Part shown: positions 5,545 to 8,771 of the stretch, piece by piece
Layout of the letters: each line of letters starts with the position of its first letter
Position numbering within the stretch: position 1 is the first letter of the stretch
Source of the DNA: an uncultured Collinsella sp.
GTDB taxonomy: Bacteria > Actinomycetota > Coriobacteriia > Coriobacteriales > Coriobacteriaceae
Direction: 5' to 3'
Length of the DNA: 8,771 nucleotides
Assembly (NCBI GenBank): GCA_900544065.1
Contig: UQTR01000083.1
Coordinates: 1 to 8,771, forward strand
Notes under the pieces: model-generated
What the model saw: the letters and a program-made list of their open reading frames with translations, nothing else
The model's database searches: none
Told to the model about the DNA's origin: nothing
Made by a program: the position numbers and the translations under genes

Positions 5545-6396
5545 CTAGGCCAAAGAACACGGGTAGAACGTTTGGTTAAAAAAGTCGACGACTTCGTTTT
5601 CGAACGCATTGATGCGCTCGTGAGCGTATTTGGCATAGATGATATGCCTCCGGTCACACTCAAGACCGTTGAATACGGCAAACTGTCCCTTGGGGTCGCT
5701 CACGGTATCCATGAGCGATGTGCCCATGAGCACCGATCCGCGCACCCGAGCCGACAGCACCTCAAGCCCGCCAGGGAGCGGGTTGGCGATTGCCGTACAG
5801 GCAAGACCCTGCCCGTCCAGCGCGGAAACCGCCAGCGCGATGCCGCCGCCAAGGCCCTCGCCCCATGCAAAAATGCGGTCGGGGTCCACGCCATCAAGAT
5901 TGCGCGCGACCTTCGCCAACGCGCAACCCCAACGGACGCGTTCGACAAAAGCGGGCGAAGCAATCCCCCGCTGCAGGTCGTCCGCACCAGCAACATCGTC
6001 ATCCAGCGCGAGGACGGCATACCCCATGGCGGCAAATCTCGTCATGTGATGCCAGCCGCGCACAGGCCGATCGATGTCGTGAAACATCAGGCACAGTGGC
6101 ACGCGCTCAGATACTCGGGCACGACCAACTGGCTCAATCAAACGAGCGTGGACCGCATCGTCACCGAGCTCAAAGGAAACCTCCGAGTAGCGGGCGCAGG
6201 GGTTAACAAAGTCAATCGCCGTAATGGCCAGGCCTTGAATCTCAAGATTCGAAGCGGATGTCTCTAAATCAGAAACATCTGCTTGGACATCACCGTGCCA
6301 GTCCCGATATTCTGCGAGCCTTGACGAAACCGTTCCAGGAATTCCCACGAGCCCGGGGACTATCAGCTCGTCAACATTGCTCTCGCACTTAGACAT
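5545..6396 (-). CDS. Divergent CE7/AXE1-like alpha/beta-hydrolase paralogue lacking the nucleophile serine (putative pseudo-esterase)
   Basis: A 283-residue relative of the esterase encoded just upstream. Aligning the two by eye, the QFAVYNNLSCDKRH block of the esterase matches QFAVFNGLECDRRH here, and the acid and histidine positions are kept (Asp230, His259). The nucleophile elbow NGASQGGG of the esterase corresponds to WGEGLGGG, putting Gly181 (codon GGC, 5854-5856) where Ser183 stands. The oxyanion-side motif HGYPG is replaced by HDIDR (106-110). The stretch between nucleophile and acid is about 42 residues shorter, removing the region that in CE7 enzymes forms an insertion loop. The N terminus is about 16 residues longer. 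The frame is intact, so the gene seems maintained rather than decaying. The ATG at 6396 has GGGGAGG upstream and overlaps the esterase stop by 8 bases, implying translational coupling. Probably not an esterase; a partner subunit or ligand-binding protein is possible, function unknown. Confidence 0.78.
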   Translation of the reverse strand: MSKCESNVDELIVPGLVGIPGTVSSRLAEYRDWHGDVQADVSDLETSASNLEIQGLAITAIDFVNPCARYSEVSFELGDDAVHARLIEPVGRARVSERVPLCLMFHDIDRPVRGWHHMTRFAAMGYAVLALDDDVAGADDLQRGIASPAFVERVRWGCALAKVARNLDGVDPDRIFAWGEGLGGGIALAVSALDGQGLACTAIANPLPGGLEVLSARVRGSVLMGTSLMDTVSDPKGQFAVFNGLECDRRHIIYAKYAHERINAFENEVVDFFNQTFYPCSLA

Positions 6397-7366
6397 GAGC
6401 CTCCCCTTCCTCACAGAAAAACGGAATGATCAGATCGTCAAAATCCTGAATCTCCTCGTGGCCAAAGCCTTCAAAGAACTCATGACGCTTGTCGCAGGAC
6501 AGGTTGTTGTACACCGCAAACTGCGTTGCCGGCGGACAGACGACATCGGCCGTGCCCGTGCCAAACAGCACGGGGCACTTGACCATGGGGGCAAAATTCT
6601 TGGAATCGAAGTACGCCAGCTTGGCATAGGCTTCCTCGATACGAGTCGAGTCCTCGTCAAACCAACGCGACCAATAGCGCAGGCCCTCGTAGGCAATATC
6701 GTCGGCGTCCAGATCCCAAACCAGGCGGAAGTCCGATAAGAAGGGATAGAGGATGGCCGCGCGGTCAACCAAATCGCTATTGAGCGCGCAGGTCGCAATA
6801 CCCAAACCGCCGCCCTGCGATGCGCCGTTCACATACACGCGGGTAAAATCGATGCCCTCGAGCTCGCGAACGATACGGCACAGAATGCGGATATCCTGAT
6901 GCAGACGGACATAGTAGAGGTTGGCCGGATCGCCGTCGATACCGGCGACGATATGGCCCGCGACCGTCGTGCCCTCAAATCCACCAATGTCCTCGGAGGG
7001 GCCTCCTTGGCCAGGACAATCGAGAGCAATGAGCGCCATGCCCATGCCAGTAAACGACGCCTGCTCAAACCAGCTGCGGCTCGCACCCGGATATCCATGG
7101 AACTGAAGCACCAGCGGCATGGGCTCCTCCGAGACCGGCTTGAGGTACTTGGCATGCAGGCGTGCGCCACACATGCCGGTATACCAGAGGTCGAAAAACC
7201 GACAGGTCGCGGAATCCGCAACCGAAGCCGCCTCAATCGCGTAGTCGAGCTCGACGGCGTCGGCCTCGGCCATGCGGTCCTTCCAAAAGAGATCGAAATC
7301 CGATGGACGGGGCATAGCGCCTCGATATTCACCAAATTGCTGTTGTAGCTCTTGAGCACTTGGCAT
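6389..7366 (-). CDS. CE7/AXE1-family acetyl esterase (acetylxylan esterase/cephalosporin C deacetylase type), candidate sialate O-acetylesterase
   Basis: A 325-residue alpha/beta-hydrolase without signal peptide, so cytoplasmic. The N-terminal YRGAMPRPSDFDLFW (14-28) is typical of the family. The catalytic triad is complete: Ser183 in NGASQGGG, Asp274 in GTGTADVV and His303 in GFGHEE, with the oxyanion-side motif QFHGYPG at 88-94 and DCPGQGG at 116-122. Length and residue spacing match the AXE1/CAH group, which deacetylates varied small sugars. Here it lies in a nan operon, so removal of O-acetyl groups from imported sialic acid or ManNAc is the likely job; pneumococcal EstA, of the same broad family and near nan genes, has been reported to deacetylate sialic acid. 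The ATG at 7366 fits the family N terminus although the AAAGG ahead of it is rather far; an in-frame TTG at 7381 is possible. Overlaps the next gene by 8 bases. Confidence 0.9.
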   Translation of the reverse strand: MPSAQELQQQFGEYRGAMPRPSDFDLFWKDRMAEADAVELDYAIEAASVADSATCRFFDLWYTGMCGARLHAKYLKPVSEEPMPLVLQFHGYPGASRSWFEQASFTGMGMALIALDCPGQGGPSEDIGGFEGTTVAGHIVAGIDGDPANLYYVRLHQDIRILCRIVRELEGIDFTRVYVNGASQGGGLGIATCALNSDLVDRAAILYPFLSDFRLVWDLDADDIAYEGLRYWSRWFDEDSTRIEEAYAKLAYFDSKNFAPMVKCPVLFGTGTADVVCPPATQFAVYNNLSCDKRHEFFEGFGHEEIQDFDDLIIPFFCEEGEAHV

Positions 7367-7402
7367 GGCTCGTGAACCCAACCTTTCGAAATCGCAACGG
7401 AG

Positions 7403-7430
7403 GTGCGCCCGGCAAGGGAACCGGGCGCAC
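7403..7430 (-). other. 10-bp GC-rich hairpin between the ABC ATPase and the esterase gene
   Basis: GTGCGCCCGG (7403-7412) is the exact reverse complement of CCGGGCGCAC (7421-7430), with an 8-base loop. On the transcribed strand the stem is followed by CTCCGTTGCGATTTCG, without a proper T-run, so it is at best a weak terminator. It occupies most of the 80-base gap and separates the transporter genes from the catabolic genes. A role in stabilising the upstream mRNA end or lowering downstream expression is inference. Confidence 0.5.
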
Positions 7431-7446
7431 GGGAGGGAAAGCGAGG

Positions 7447-8274
7447 CTACTCGCCGAGCTTGGGATGCAGCAGCGACGGCGCAGCGCCGAGCAGCATCTT
7501 GGTGTAGGGGTCCTGAGGGTGCTGGAAGACCTGCTTGGCCTCGCCCTGCTCGACGATCTTGCCGCCATTCATAACGATGATGTCGTCAGAGATATAGCGG
7601 ACCGTCTGGATGTCATGGCTGATGAACACCATGGCCAGGCCGAGCTCCTTCTTAAGGTCGGTCAGCAGGTTCAGAATCTGCGCGCGGACCGAAACGTCCA
7701 GAGCCGAGGTGGGCTCGTCGGCGATGATGGCATCGGGGTTCAGCGACAGGGCACGGGCAATTGCGACGCGCTGGCGCTGGCCGCCCGAAAGCTGGCCGGG
7801 AAGAACCTCGGCGGCGGAGCTGGGCAGACCGGTGAGCTCCAAGAGCTCCTTGACGCGCTTCTCCTGCTCGGCCTCGGTACCCAGGTTGTGGACGCGCATG
7901 GGGTCGAGCAGTTGCTCGCGAACGACCATGCGGGGGTTGAGCGCCGTGGCCGGGTTCTGGAACACGACCGAGATGACGCGACCCATGTGGCGACGGTCCT
8001 CGGCGGTACGTTTGGTAACGTCCTTGCCCTTAAAGTAGACCTTGCCGCTCGTGGGGGCCTGCAGGCCGCACATGACGTTGGCGGTGGTGGACTTACCGCA
8101 ACCGGACTCGCCGACGATGCCGATCGTCTGACCGGGCATGAGCTTAATCGTTACACCCTGGACGGCGTGAACCAGGTTAGGGTGGAGAATCGAACCGGTA
8201 CGGGTCCTAAAGGTGACGTGGACGTCATCAAGGAAGATGATCGGCTCGACGCCGTTGACTGCGGTCTCGCTCAT
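7447..8274 (-). CDS. Oligopeptide/dipeptide-type ABC transporter ATP-binding protein (OppF/DppF-like)
   Basis: One of two ATPase subunits powering a peptide-family importer at the inner face of the membrane. The 275-residue protein has all nucleotide-binding motifs intact: Walker A GESGCGKST (55-63), Q-loop at Gln106 in VVFQNPATALNPR, signature LSGGQRQR (162-169), Walker B AIIADEPTSALD (182-193) and H-loop ISHD (His220). It ends soon after a short PYTKMLLGAAP segment, without a long oligo_HPY tail. The ATG directly follows the TAG of the upstream ATPase gene, and GGAGGTGAT, a near-perfect anti-Shine-Dalgarno match, lies inside the end of that gene, so the two are tightly coupled. Since the next genes are nan genes, sialic acid or a sialylated glycan is the probable cargo; peptide-family sialic acid importers (Haemophilus ducreyi SatABCD, Corynebacterium SiaEFGI) are known. 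Cargo cannot be read from an ATPase. Confidence 0.92.
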   Translation of the reverse strand: MSETAVNGVEPIIFLDDVHVTFRTRTGSILHPNLVHAVQGVTIKLMPGQTIGIVGESGCGKSTTANVMCGLQAPTSGKVYFKGKDVTKRTAEDRRHMGRVISVVFQNPATALNPRMVVREQLLDPMRVHNLGTEAEQEKRVKELLELTGLPSSAAEVLPGQLSGGQRQRVAIARALSLNPDAIIADEPTSALDVSVRAQILNLLTDLKKELGLAMVFISHDIQTVRYISDDIIVMNGGKIVEQGEAKQVFQHPQDPYTKMLLGAAPSLLHPKLGE

Positions 8275-8771
8275 CTACATCACCTCCGCGTGAGGGGTCA
8301 AACCATTTGCCTTGAGCACCTCGTCGGGGAGCTCGGAATAGAAGTGCTCGGTGCCGGGAACGCGCTTGAAGACCGGACGGGTGTCCAGGCCAATACGCGG
8401 ATGGCTCGAGCGGGGCGCGAAGCGATCGCCCTTGGGGAAATCGCGCGGGCTCGGAACGGCGCCGGGCACCTGGTGCAGGCGGCCCGAACCGCTCTCGATG
8501 GACAGAACGGAACCCAGAAGACCGCGGGTGTACTCGTGAATCGGGTTGGTGAGCAGCTCCTTGGTGGGTGCCTGCTCGATAACCTGACCGGCGTACATAA
8601 CCGTGATGTTATGGGCGACCTCGGCGACCAGCGCCAGGTCGTGCGAGACGAAGATCATGGCAAAGCCGAGCTTGGCCTGAAGGTCGTTGAGCAGCTTGAT
8701 GACCTGCTTCTGGACGGTAACGTCCAGAGCGGTCGTGGGCTCGTCACAGATGACCAGCTTGGGGTCGCGGG
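8275..8771 (-). CDS. Oligopeptide/dipeptide-type ABC transporter ATP-binding protein (OppD/DppD-like), C-terminal part (start beyond the right edge)
   Basis: The last 164 residues of the partner ATPase. They begin at Walker B (LVICDEPTTALD), followed by the D-loop region and H-loop (MIFVSHD), then the oligo_HPY C-terminal region with HEYTRGLLGSV and VPGAVPSP. In most DppD/OppD proteins this tail has a GCxFxPRC-type cysteine cluster; here the equivalent reads GDRFAPRSSHP and no cysteine remains in the tail. The tail is then extended by about 45 residues ending EVM. Walker A and the signature motif lie outside the window. The stop codon abuts the start of the OppF-like gene. Permease and substrate-binding genes are presumably further upstream, beyond 8771. 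Family assignment is secure; the cargo is inferred from the nan genes downstream. Confidence 0.92.
   Translation of the reverse strand, partial: RDPKLVICDEPTTALDVTVQKQVIKLLNDLQAKLGFAMIFVSHDLALVAEVAHNITVMYAGQVIEQAPTKELLTNPIHEYTRGLLGSVLSIESGSGRLHQVPGAVPSPRDFPKGDRFAPRSSHPRIGLDTRPVFKRVPGTEHFYSELPDEVLKANGLTPHAEVM

Noticed and set aside
4490..5548. 352-codon open frame on the plus strand opposite nanA
   Set aside because: It is antisense to a well-supported aldolase gene, its protein matches no family I recognise, and long antisense frames are expected in GC-rich genes with biased third positions.
5572..6267. 231-codon plus-strand frame opposite the pseudo-esterase
   Set aside because: Considered because the gene below it is divergent, but the minus-strand protein aligns to its paralogue and has a good ribosome-binding site; the plus frame has neither.
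1..8771. CRISPR array, tRNA, rRNA, insertion sequence or phage genes
   Set aside because: No regularly spaced direct repeats, no cloverleaf or rRNA-like sequence, and no transposase, integrase or phage-type protein found in reading both strands.

Overview
The window comes from a GC-rich actinobacterial chromosome, most likely a gut Coriobacteriia such as Collinsella. This is inferred from the rapZ-whiA-gap order, the high GC of the genes, the arginine-type Walker A in RapZ and the presence of a sialic-acid catabolic operon; no rRNA or marker gene is present to prove it. Every gene I can support lies on the minus strand, so transcription runs from position 8771 down to 1. The long plus-strand reading frames are antisense shadows.

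Right part (8771 to about 2510): an operon for taking up and breaking down N-acetylneuraminate and probably O-acetylated sialic acids. In transcription order it holds two ATPases of an oligopeptide-type ABC transporter (the first cut by the window edge), a CE7/AXE1-type acetyl esterase with a complete Ser-Asp-His triad, a shorter divergent paralogue that has lost the nucleophile serine, an N-acetylneuraminate lyase (nanA), a ROK-family kinase (probably nanK) and ManNAc-6-P epimerase (nanE). In the inferred route the transporter imports sialic acid, the esterase removes O-acetyl groups, NanA releases ManNAc and pyruvate, NanK phosphorylates ManNAc, and NanE makes GlcNAc-6-P. No regulator, sialidase, nagA or nagB is visible here. 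A hairpin followed by a T-rich run after nanE probably ends the unit.

Left part (2471 to 1): rapZ and whiA, 6 bases apart, then a 193-base AT-rich gap with a 14-bp perfect palindrome and a promoter-like box, then the first 146 codons of gap (glyceraldehyde-3-phosphate dehydrogenase). The yvcK gene that commonly separates rapZ from whiA is not between them.

The most unusual material is (1) the esterase/pseudo-esterase pair with overlapping genes inside a nan operon, and (2) two very large, indel-free imperfect palindromes (108 bp between nanA and nanK, 98 bp between nanK and nanE). Both are built from perfect stem blocks separated by symmetric mismatches. They may be RNA elements controlling relative expression inside the operon, or members of a genomic repeat family.
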